From: Phyllobacteriaceae bacterium
GTDB lineage: Bacteria > Pseudomonadota > Alphaproteobacteria > Rhizobiales > Rhizobiaceae
Length of the DNA: 5,493 nt
Assembly: GCA_024645155.1 (NCBI GenBank)
Contig: JAHEGF010000230.1
Coordinates: forward strand, 1-5,493
Direction of reading: 5' to 3'
Both the position numbers and the translations under genes were made by a program. The notes beneath the pieces were generated by a model. That model saw nothing but the letters and a program-made list of their open reading frames with translations, did not search any database and was not told where the DNA came from. Shown here one piece after another: positions 1 through 5,493 of this stretch. How positions within the stretch are numbered: position 1 is the first letter of the stretch; every line of letters begins with the position of its first letter.

Positions 1-1344
1 ACATCCGGTCTGTCCCATACACTGATGGCTGCGGGTTTTCATCTCGGACGGTTGAAAACCGGAACGCCACCGCGGCTGGATGGGCGTACGATCGACTGGA
101 AAGGTGTTTCACTACAAGAAGCCGATGACCGGTTGGTGCCGTTCTCGCTGATGACCGACCGGATTACCAATCGCCAGGTTTCCTGTGGGATTACGCGAAC
201 AACCAATGCGACGCATCGCGTCATTCGCGACAATATCAGGCGCTCGGCAATGTATTCGGGATCAATCAAGGGCGTCGGCCCGCGTTACTGCCCGTCCGTG
301 GAGGACAAGATTGTCAAGTTCGGTGACCGGGACGGTCACCAGATCTTTCTCGAACCGGAAGGGCTGGACGACGATACCGTTTATCCCAATGGAATATCGA
401 CCTCGCTGCCGCAGGAAGTCCAGGAAGCGTTCCTGAAAACAATTCCGGGGTTGGAAACCGCTGTAATTCTGCAGCCCGGATATGCGGTTGAGTATGACCA
501 TGTCGATCCAAGGGAACTGGACAACACGCTGGAATCCAGGAGGATTGGCGGACTTTACCTGGCCGGCCAGATTAATGGCACAACTGGTTATGAGGAGGCG
601 GGAGCCCAGGGACTGGTTGCCGGTCTCAATGCGGCAATCGGGGCTTCGGGCGGCAAAAAACAGACATTCGGTCGTGGTTCCTCCTATATCGGAGTGATGA
701 TCGACGACCTGACGACACGTGGTGTCAGTGAACCATACCGGATGTTTACATCGCGATCGGAATACCGGCTGTCCCTGCGCGCCGACAATGCGGATTTCCG
801 GCTGACGCCGCTCGCCATGGAACTCGGCATTGTCGACAGCGAACGGATACAGCGGTTCGAGGATGTAAAAGGGCGGGTCGACAGGGGGCGGGCGCTGCTG
901 AAATCGATTTCGATTACTCCGAACGAGGCGCGGCAGCGTGGGCTTGATGTCAACCAGGACGGGGTGCGGCGAACCGCCTATGAACTGCTGACATACAGGG
1001 ATATCACCCTGGCGCGCCTGAGCGCGTTGTGGCCCGAACTGAACGCCCTGGACGAGGCGACTGCCGAAGCGCTGGATACCGAAGCGCGCTATGCCGTCTA
1101 CCTGAAAAGGCAGGAAGCGGATATCGCTGTCCTGAAACGCGAGGAAGCCCTGATTGTCCCACAGGAATTGGATTTTTCCGGTCTTCCGGGCCTGTCGAAA
1201 GAACTGCAGCAGAAACTGGCGGATCGGCGGCCGCGCTCCATTGCCGAAGCGCAGCGGGTTGACGGCATGACTCCCTCGGCATTGGCAATCGTGATTTCGC
1301 GTATTCGCAGCCATGAGCGTGAAATCCAGACGGGCGCTGCATGA
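1..1344 (+). CDS. mnmG: tRNA uridine-5-carboxymethylaminomethyl modification enzyme MnmG (GidA), 5' end cut by window
   Basis: FAD-dependent subunit that, with the GTPase MnmE, installs the (carboxymethyl)aminomethyl group on C5 of the wobble uridine of certain tRNAs in the cytosol. The reading frame is open from base 1 and yields 447 residues; family members have about 620-630, so roughly the first 175 residues, including the N-terminal FAD-binding Rossmann motif, lie outside the window. Visible family marks, in window numbering, are LGRLKTGTPPRL at about 15-26, the first GidA signature GPRYCPS at 93-99 with the conserved cysteine at 97, and the second signature starting AGQINGTTGYEE at 188. 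The C-terminal helical part carries TSRSEYRL and NADFRLT, then the YLKRQ and GMTPSAL motifs linked to MnmE and tRNA contact. The first in-window ATG (base 25) is internal and is not the start. The stop overlaps the rsmG start as ATGA, so the two are probably translationally coupled. I see no frameshift. Confidence 0.97.
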   Translation, partial: TSGLSHTLMAAGFHLGRLKTGTPPRLDGRTIDWKGVSLQEADDRLVPFSLMTDRITNRQVSCGITRTTNATHRVIRDNIRRSAMYSGSIKGVGPRYCPSVEDKIVKFGDRDGHQIFLEPEGLDDDTVYPNGISTSLPQEVQEAFLKTIPGLETAVILQPGYAVEYDHVDPRELDNTLESRRIGGLYLAGQINGTTGYEEAGAQGLVAGLNAAIGASGGKKQTFGRGSSYIGVMIDDLTTRGVSEPYRMFTSRSEYRLSLRADNADFRLTPLAMELGIVDSERIQRFEDVKGRVDRGRALLKSISITPNEARQRGLDVNQDGVRRTAYELLTYRDITLARLSALWPELNALDEATAEALDTEARYAVYLKRQEADIAVLKREEALIVPQELDFSGLPGLSKELQQKLADRRPRSIAEAQRVDGMTPSALAIVISRIRSHEREIQTGAA

Positions 1345-1976
1345 GCGAGGCGGATCTTGCCGCTCTTCGTGGCGTTGACGAAAGTGTTTCACGTGAAACT
1401 TTCGACTTGCTGAAATGCTATGAACAGGAGGTTTGCCGCTGGAATGCGCGCATAAACCTGGTTTCCGCATCAAGCCCACGCCATCTGTGGGTGCGCCATA
1501 TTGTTGATTGCGCACAACTGGCCGCGTTAAAACCGAAGACCGCACGATGGCTGGATCTCGGTTCGGGCGGTGGTTTGCCCGGTATCGTTGTAGCCATCAT
1601 GATTCGCGGGCGGCCGGGCGCTGCGGTGCAGATGGTGGAATCCAACCGGAAGAAGAGCACGTTCCTGGCCAGTTTTGCCAGCCGGATGCGGTTGCCGGTT
1701 ACCGTTCATGCCTGCCGGATCGAGGATGCGGTTTCACATCCCTTCAAGCCGCAAATCGTTACGGCACGGGCGCTTGCCCCCTTGCCGAAACTGTTGAATC
1801 TCGCGTCACCATGGCTTAGCAGCGGTTCTATCGGGCTGTTTCAAAAAGGCAGGGATTATACTGCAGAAATTGCACAAAACGCTGACGCATGGCGGTTTGA
1901 TCTGATAAAACATGCAAGCCGGACCGATGCCAGCGGCGTCATTCTTGAAATTTCCAATCTGGCAGCGGTGAAATAG
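1341..1976 (+). CDS. rsmG: 16S rRNA (guanine-N7) methyltransferase RsmG (GidB)
   Basis: SAM-dependent methyltransferase that makes 7-methylguanosine in the 530 loop of 16S rRNA (G527 in E. coli numbering); in other bacteria its loss gives low-level streptomycin resistance. The 211-residue product matches the family's usual length. Visible motifs are WNxxINLVS at 34-42, the SAM-binding glycine loop LDLGSGGGLPGI at 71-82, the acidic E100 followed by SNRKK, TARALAPL at 141-148 and FQKG at 167-170. The ATG start overlaps the mnmG stop by four bases (ATGA) and has no strong Shine-Dalgarno sequence of its own, which suggests coupling to mnmG translation. Codons 16-20 (V-S-R-E-T) are the in-frame reading of a parS palindrome, so this stretch serves both as protein code and as a ParB site. 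It sits directly upstream of parA, as is common in alphaproteobacteria. Confidence 0.96.
   Translation: MSEADLAALRGVDESVSRETFDLLKCYEQEVCRWNARINLVSASSPRHLWVRHIVDCAQLAALKPKTARWLDLGSGGGLPGIVVAIMIRGRPGAAVQMVESNRKKSTFLASFASRMRLPVTVHACRIEDAVSHPFKPQIVTARALAPLPKLLNLASPWLSSGSIGLFQKGRDYTAEIAQNADAWRFDLIKHASRTDASGVILEISNLAAVK
1385..1400. other. parS: parS centromere-like ParB-binding site inside rsmG
   Basis: The 16 bases TGTTTCACGTGAAACT differ from the widely conserved chromosomal parS sequence TGTTTCACGTGAAACA only at the last base. The inner 14 bases (1386-1399) form a perfect palindrome centred between 1392 and 1393. In frame it encodes V16-S17-R18-E19-T20 of RsmG. It lies about 615 bp upstream of the parA start and 1.4 kb upstream of parB, in the same operon. 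Known for the family: ParB binds this sequence with its helix-turn-helix, then closes as a CTP-dependent clamp and spreads. That this copy is used in the cell is inference. It is the only full-length match I found in the window. Confidence 0.9.
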
Positions 1977-1981
1977 AACTC

Positions 1982-1999
1982 CGCCGTCAAGGGACGGTG
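1982..1999 (+). other. Small hairpin in the rsmG-parA gap
   Basis: Inverted repeat CGCCGTC (1982-1988) and GACGGTG (1993-1999), a seven-pair stem with one G-U pair and an AAGG four-base loop. It fills about half of the 39-bp gap between the rsmG stop and the parA ATG and ends seven bases before the parA Shine-Dalgarno. No run of T follows, so it does not look like an intrinsic terminator. It could mark an RNA processing point or affect parA translation, or it may be chance. Confidence 0.4.
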
Positions 2000-2015
2000 T
2001 AAAGTCGGGGAAATC

Positions 2016-2807
2016 ATGGTCGGGCCACGTATCATCACGATCGCAAACCAGAAGGGTGGAGTGGGCAAAACCACGACGGCCATAAACCTGGCAACGGCGC
2101 TCGCTGCGATCGGCGAGAAAGTCCTCGTCATGGACATTGATCCGCAAGGCAATGCCAGTACCGGACTGGGGATCGGCCGGGAAGAGCGGGAATCATCGTC
2201 CTATGACGTACTGGCCGGCAGCAGCACGGTAACCGGGGCTGCGGTGGCGACAGCGGTGCCCAACCTGTCCGTGGTACCCTCGACAATGGACCTGCTTGGT
2301 ATCGAAATGGAGATTTCCGGTTCGTCGGACCGGGTCCTGCGCCTGAAAAACGCGCTGGCGGCGGAGGCGGTCGGACGGGCATTTGACTATGTCCTGATCG
2401 ATTGCCCACCATCGCTCAATTTGCTGACGTTGAATGCCATGGCAGCAGCAGAATCGGTGCTGGTACCGCTGCAGTGCGAATTTTTCGCCCTGGAAGGGCT
2501 CAGCCAGTTGCTGGAGACCATCAACCAGGTTCGCGACAGCATCAATCCGGGCCTCAAGATACAGGGTATCGTGTTGACGATGTTTGATGGCCGCAACAAC
2601 CTTGCACGCCAGGTTGTTGATGATGTCCGGTCTTTCATGGGCGCGGCCGTTTACCAGACCGTCATTCCGCGCAATGTCCGGATATCGGAGGCGCCATCGC
2701 ACGGAAAACCTGCCATTCTCTACGATCTGAAATGTGCCGGAAGCCAGGCCTATCTGCAGCTGGCCTCCGAGGTGATCCGGCGCGAAAGAACCTCCAAGGC
2801 GGCATGA
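2016..2807 (+). CDS. parA: Chromosome-partitioning ATPase ParA (Soj family)
   Basis: Deviant Walker ATPase that binds nonspecific DNA as an ATP dimer; ParB-parS complexes stimulate its hydrolysis, and the resulting gradient separates the new origins. The 263-residue length is typical of short chromosomal ParA proteins, which lack the N-terminal HTH of plasmid P1-type ParA. Visible motifs are the deviant Walker A KGGVGKTT at 13-20 with signature lysine K13 and catalytic-loop K18, the Walker A' region DIDPQGN at 40-46 (D42), Walker B VLIDCPPS at 126-133 (D129), EFFALEGL at 155-162, and the C-terminal IPRNVRISEAPSHGKP at 217-232. The ATG at 2016 puts the P-loop at the usual distance from the N-terminus and is preceded by GGGGA (2007-2011) at a suitable spacing. 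It is probably co-transcribed with rsmG upstream and parB 13 bp downstream. All key residues appear intact. Confidence 0.97.
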   Translation: MVGPRIITIANQKGGVGKTTTAINLATALAAIGEKVLVMDIDPQGNASTGLGIGREERESSSYDVLAGSSTVTGAAVATAVPNLSVVPSTMDLLGIEMEISGSSDRVLRLKNALAAEAVGRAFDYVLIDCPPSLNLLTLNAMAAAESVLVPLQCEFFALEGLSQLLETINQVRDSINPGLKIQGIVLTMFDGRNNLARQVVDDVRSFMGAAVYQTVIPRNVRISEAPSHGKPAILYDLKCAGSQAYLQLASEVIRRERTSKAA

Positions 2808-2810
2808 GGA
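2806..2810 (+). promoter_or_regulatory. parB ribosome binding site overlapping the parA stop
   Basis: GAGGA overlaps the TGA of parA (2805-2807) and lies ten bases before the ATG at 2821. Another ATG at 2814 is only three bases from it and opens a four-codon frame (ATG AAC CAT GAC TGA) that ends inside parB, so 2821 is the better start. The overlap suggests that ribosomes finishing parA help start parB. Confidence 0.55.
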
Positions 2811-2820
2811 ACGATGAACC

Positions 2821-3702
2821 ATGACTGACAACACCTCGCGAAAACGGCTTGGCCGTGGTCTTGCCGCCCTGATCGGCGACATGGATGCATCGGTTGCTAC
2901 CGGACAGGCCGATGCAGCACCCAATGACGGGCACGTTCCGATTGAGCTTGTTGGCGCCAACCCGAATAATCCGCGCCGCAATTTCGATACGGCGGAACTT
3001 GACGAGCTTGCCCAGTCGATTCGCGAACACGGAGTAGTGCAACCGGTGATTGTAAGACCTTCCGCACGCATTGAAGGTCATTACGAGATCATAGCCGGGG
3101 AGCGGCGCTGGCGCGCGGCCCAGCGTGCCGGGCTGACACAAATCCCGGTGATCGTGCGCAGCGTTGATGACAAGGCAGCGCTTGAGCTTGCGATCATTGA
3201 AAATGTTCAGCGATCGGACCTCAACGCAGTCGAAGAGGCACTCGGATACCAGCAACTGATGAACGAACATGACTACACGCAAAACGACCTTGCACAGGTA
3301 ATCGCCAAGAGCCGGAGCCATGTGGCGAACACACTGAGACTGCTGAAGCTGCCACCCGATGTCTGCGCGCTTGTCGTCGACGGGTCACTGTCGGCCGGTC
3401 ATGCACGAACATTGGTAAATGCTGCCAATCCGATGGAGGTTGCACACCGGATCATCAGCGGTAACCTGTCGGTCCGCCAGGCGGAACAACTTGTGCAAAA
3501 GGTGGGCGAAGAGGGCAAGGAACAGCGCAAATTACCAGAAAAGAGGGAGAAAGACGCCGATACCCGTGCTCTTGAGAAAGCGCTCAGTGACACCACCGGA
3601 CTTGCGGTCACGATCAACCATCGTGGAAATGGCGGGGAAATGAAAATCGCCTATCGTGACCTCGACCAGCTTGATGACCTGTGCCGAAAATTGAACATCT
3701 GA
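2821..3702 (+). CDS. parB: Chromosome-partitioning protein ParB (Spo0J family CTPase clamp)
   Basis: Binds parS, uses CTP to close into a DNA clamp that slides outward, and stimulates ParA; it also recruits SMC-type condensins in many bacteria. The 293-residue product has the full chromosomal ParB layout. Residues 8-20 (KRLGRGLAALIGD) are the basic N-terminal segment that contacts ParA. The ParB/sulfiredoxin-like CTPase domain follows, with NPNNPRRNFD at 47-56, GERRWRAA at 93-100 and ENVQR at 127-131, the nucleotide-binding boxes. The central helix-turn-helix region is about 152-178 (starting YTQNDLAQVIAKSRSHVANT), followed by SLSAGHARTLV at 189-199. A charged linker (about 228-248) leads to the C-terminal dimerisation domain, about 249-293. 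The ATG at 2821 gives the usual N-terminus directly before the LGRGL motif. Its stop lies 22 bp from the convergent holA stop. The expected target site is at 1385-1400. Confidence 0.97.
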   Translation: MTDNTSRKRLGRGLAALIGDMDASVATGQADAAPNDGHVPIELVGANPNNPRRNFDTAELDELAQSIREHGVVQPVIVRPSARIEGHYEIIAGERRWRAAQRAGLTQIPVIVRSVDDKAALELAIIENVQRSDLNAVEEALGYQQLMNEHDYTQNDLAQVIAKSRSHVANTLRLLKLPPDVCALVVDGSLSAGHARTLVNAANPMEVAHRIISGNLSVRQAEQLVQKVGEEGKEQRKLPEKREKDADTRALEKALSDTTGLAVTINHRGNGGEMKIAYRDLDQLDDLCRKLNI

Positions 3703-3718
3703 GCCGGCTTTCCAGATG
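3696..3718 (-). terminator. Possible terminator between convergent parB and holA
   Basis: CATCTG (3696-3701) and CAGATG (3713-3718) form a six-pair stem around an 11-base loop that itself contains the palindrome AGCCGGCT (3702-3709). It spans the parB stop codon. Read on the minus strand the stem is followed by TTCAATTTTCGG, a moderately T-rich stretch, so it would suit the end of holA transcripts best. The plus-strand side has only a short TTTT at 3731-3734. The stem is short, so this is a weak call. Confidence 0.3.
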
Positions 3719-3724
3719 CCGAGA

Positions 3725-4771
3725 TTATCGTTTTCTCAGCGATGCCTCGATTTCCAGGGTTAGCGCCAGCAATGCCTGGCGGACGAGGTCGGTTGCGAGG
3801 TCCGGATACTGGCGGGAATGCAAAACGGTTTGCTGCAGCCGCTCGAGTGCACGGCAGATGAAGGCCTGATTGAGTGCGCCCAGGGATTTCTCGATCAGTG
3901 CGCGTCGGGAAAAAAAGACTGGTGGGCGGGCAGAGGCGACAGTTGCGGCGGCATTCTTGTTTTCCCGGTCCATCACTGCGCGCATCAGTTGCAGCGACTG
4001 AAACTGGCGCATCGTGAACACGGCAGACAAAAATGCCGGAGCACCCGAACGGACCATGCGCGAATAGGCGGTGTCCATTCTAGCCCTGTTGCCACCAAGA
4101 ACGGCATCGACGACTTCCTCCTGCGACAGGGCAGACGCATCTCCAACGGACTCGATGACATCCGGCAATTCTATGCGCGCTTGTCCATCCGTATACAAAA
4201 GCAGCTTGTCGATTTCGTTTCGTGAAGCCAGGCGATCGCCGCCGAGGAACTTCTTAAGCATCTCGCGCGCTTCCAGTGTGATCGAAGTGTCGGCTGAGGC
4301 GATCTGGGTATCAATCAGCCGATCAATCGCCCGGGCATCGTCGGCGTAGCAAGGCAACGTGATGCCACTTGAAGACTTCTCCACGACTGTACGCAACTTG
4401 GCCGACTTTTTCAGATCTCCGGCTTCTATGAGAACTAAGGTGTTTTCCGGTGGCGCATCAAGAAGATCGGAGACGGCGCCAACCAGTGCAGATTGGCTTG
4501 CGGAACCACGCAACCAGATCAGCCGCTCACCGCCGAACATTGAAACGGTGCGTGCTTCATCGATCAACCGGCCGGGATCGTCATCAATTGCCGAGGCATC
4601 GAGCTTGATGACGGTAAAGGCATCGTCGAGCGGCAGTCTTGTCGATCTGGCAAACCGGATCGCGCGTTCCGAAACCAATCCGCGATCCGGTCCGTAAATC
4701 AGCACGAGCCTGATACCGCCATCGGGATTGTCGAGCCAGCTATCGACCTGATGGGCTTTTCTTTCGGTCAT
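3725..4771 (-). CDS. holA: DNA polymerase III subunit delta (HolA)
   Basis: Clamp-loader wrench subunit: it binds the beta sliding clamp and opens its interface so that the DnaX/delta' complex can place it on primed DNA. The product from the ATG at 4771 has 348 residues, close to the E. coli protein (343). The N-terminus reads MTERKAHQVDSWL, and YGPDRGLVSERA at 26-37 is the degenerate P-loop region typical of delta. SMFGGERLIWLR at 77-88 lies where the clamp-contact segment is expected, and LGGDRLASRNEIDKLLLY at 176-193 is a strongly conserved family block. The helical collar domain occupies roughly 215-348, with RPPVFFSRR at 282-290. A TTG start at 4810 would add 13 residues, but the ATG fits the family start better; neither has a strong Shine-Dalgarno. 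It is convergent with parB, a common alphaproteobacterial arrangement. The upstream partner lptE, frequent elsewhere, is absent here. Confidence 0.93.
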   Translation of the reverse strand: MTERKAHQVDSWLDNPDGGIRLVLIYGPDRGLVSERAIRFARSTRLPLDDAFTVIKLDASAIDDDPGRLIDEARTVSMFGGERLIWLRGSASQSALVGAVSDLLDAPPENTLVLIEAGDLKKSAKLRTVVEKSSSGITLPCYADDARAIDRLIDTQIASADTSITLEAREMLKKFLGGDRLASRNEIDKLLLYTDGQARIELPDVIESVGDASALSQEEVVDAVLGGNRARMDTAYSRMVRSGAPAFLSAVFTMRQFQSLQLMRAVMDRENKNAAATVASARPPVFFSRRALIEKSLGALNQAFICRALERLQQTVLHSRQYPDLATDLVRQALLALTLEIEASLRKR

Positions 4772-4884
4772 GGCTGCTGTTACCACACGGCCAATGTGCT
4801 GACGACGCAAATTTCAGGACGTTTCACGCTGATATTGCAGTTGTGCGGCATTTCGCGGCATCCGTCTCCGCATATCCGGCTCAT

Positions 4885-4906
4885 AAAAATTTACCCGATA
4901 TCCGGG
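4885..4906 (-). terminator. Possible weak terminator at the end of the carbonic anhydrase gene
   Basis: Read on the minus strand, CCCGGATATCGGG (4906-4894) can form a short stem of four G-C pairs plus a G-U pair, followed at once by TAAATTTTT (4893-4885), which includes the stop codon. The stem is too short for a confident call, but the T-run after a GC stem is the right pattern. If it works, holA would need its own promoter in the 4772-4884 gap, where I see no convincing one. Confidence 0.3.
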
Positions 4907-5493
4907 CGTTCGAAATCACCGGTCTTGGGGTCCATGATCCATAATTCCCCGGATGATATGTCGAACCAGACTCCGTGAAGGAACAGGCGGCCCTTGCCAT
5001 GCAATATCGAGATGCATGGAAAAGTCATGAGGTTGGCAATCGAATACCGAATCGAAATGCGCTCCAATGCTGTTTGCCGCTCACCGCTGGTCATCAGCTC
5101 GTTGGCGCTGACGACATCGGCAGCAGGTGCAACCAAACTCATCCACTTGCCGATAAAATCACCGGGCGAAAGCGGTTCGCTTGCCGGGTCCAGTGCCGCC
5201 TTGATGCCACCGCAGCGCCCATGGCCGAGAATGACGATGTGCCGCACCTTCAGGCTCTGGACGGCAAACTCAAGTGCTGCAGATGTGGAGTGGTAGGAAT
5301 CATCGGGAGAATAGGGCGGAACCAGGTTGGCGACATTACGCACGACAAACAGTTCGCCAGGCAGCGAGCTGAATATCACTTCCGGCGCAGCACGCGAATC
5401 GCAGCAGGCAATGACCATCGTTTCGGGGCTTTGACCGCGCTGCGCCAAGGTCCGGTACTGCTCCCTTTCGGAACTGTACCGGCCTTTCATGAA
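4891..5493 (-). CDS. Beta-class carbonic anhydrase, N-terminus cut by window
   Basis: Zinc enzyme interconverting CO2 and bicarbonate (EC 4.2.1.1), probably cytosolic; no signal peptide can be judged because the start is missing. The frame is open to the right edge, giving 200 residues. The Met at 5490 is likely internal, since the preceding codon is Phe and FMKGRYS matches the internal F-x-x-GRYS segment of the family; about 15-20 residues should lie beyond the edge. Counting from that Met, zinc ligands C30, H90 and C93 are present, in ACCDSR (29-33) and GHGRCGG (89-95), with the D31/R33 catalytic dyad. PGELFVVRNVANLVPPY at 44-60 and TSAALEFAV at 69-77 are conserved active-site and dimer regions. 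GDFIGKWMSL (110-119) and the C-terminal LHGVWFDISSGEL are typical of the bacterial CynT/Can type. No symbol is given because can, cynT and similar names cannot be told apart here. Its role could be bicarbonate supply for biosynthesis. Confidence 0.94.
   Translation of the reverse strand, partial: FMKGRYSSEREQYRTLAQRGQSPETMVIACCDSRAAPEVIFSSLPGELFVVRNVANLVPPYSPDDSYHSTSAALEFAVQSLKVRHIVILGHGRCGGIKAALDPASEPLSPGDFIGKWMSLVAPAADVVSANELMTSGERQTALERISIRYSIANLMTFPCISILHGKGRLFLHGVWFDISSGELWIMDPKTGDFERPDIG

Noticed and set aside
262..1545. Long minus-strand open frame of 427 codons opposite mnmG and the start of rsmG
   Set aside because: It lies antisense to two clearly recognised genes, its product has no recognisable motif and is rich in residues expected from reading GC-rich codons backwards, and it crosses the mnmG-rsmG junction. 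It is a shadow frame.
1945..1974. Promoter-like TTGAAA and TGAAAT with 18-base spacing before parA
   Set aside because: The -35 is close to consensus but the -10 matches only four of six bases, and such pairs are frequent by chance; rsmG and parA can share an upstream promoter.
2193..3071. Minus-strand open frame of 292 codons opposite parA and the start of parB
   Set aside because: Antisense to intact parA and parB with all their motifs; no family features in its own translation.
4772..4810. TTG start at 4810 adding 13 residues to HolA
   Set aside because: The ATG at 4771 places the conserved N-terminal segment at the usual distance; the extension MRRQHIGRVVTAA has no family resemblance that I can see.
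4821..4828. GTTTCACG half of a parS site in the gap upstream of holA
   Set aside because: Only the left half matches; the right half (CTGATA in place of TGAAAC) does not, so it lacks the palindrome needed for ParB dimer binding.
1..5493. Search for an origin of replication, DnaA-box cluster, tRNA, CRISPR array or insertion sequence
   Set aside because: No TTATNCACA cluster, cloverleaf pattern, regular spaced repeats, transposase or terminal inverted repeats seen on reading both strands.

Overview
The window looks like a chromosomal segment from an alphaproteobacterium with moderately GC-rich DNA. The gene order mnmG-rsmG-parA-parB on the plus strand, meeting a convergent holA, is the classic near-origin arrangement of that class. 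Protein style also fits: an RsmG carrying VSRET near its N-terminus, a short ParA without an N-terminal HTH, and a ParB beginning with a KRLGRGL-type motif. I would not name a genus. An order such as Hyphomicrobiales is plausible but unproven.

Plus strand, 1-3702, is one compact operon-like run. It holds the 3' three quarters of mnmG (tRNA wobble-uridine modification), rsmG overlapping it by ATGA (16S rRNA m7G methyltransferase), parA after a 39-bp gap with a small hairpin, and parB 13 bp further on. Inside the first codons of rsmG lies an almost perfect parS centromere site (1385-1400). ParA, ParB and their DNA target are therefore all present in about 2.3 kb, enough to describe a complete chromosome-segregation module: ParB loads at parS and ParA drives the separation of the ParB-DNA complexes.

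Minus strand, 3725-5493, carries holA (DNA polymerase III delta subunit) and, 119 bp upstream of its preferred start, a beta-class carbonic anhydrase cut by the right window edge. parB and holA converge with only 22 bp between stop codons, where an inverted repeat could help stop transcription. In many alphaproteobacteria holA follows leuS and lptE; here its upstream neighbour is the carbonic anhydrase, a local rearrangement.

No tRNA, rRNA, CRISPR array, insertion sequence or origin was found. All genes look intact apart from the two cut by the window edges. No wholly new system is evident; the most notable element is the parS site hidden in the rsmG coding sequence.
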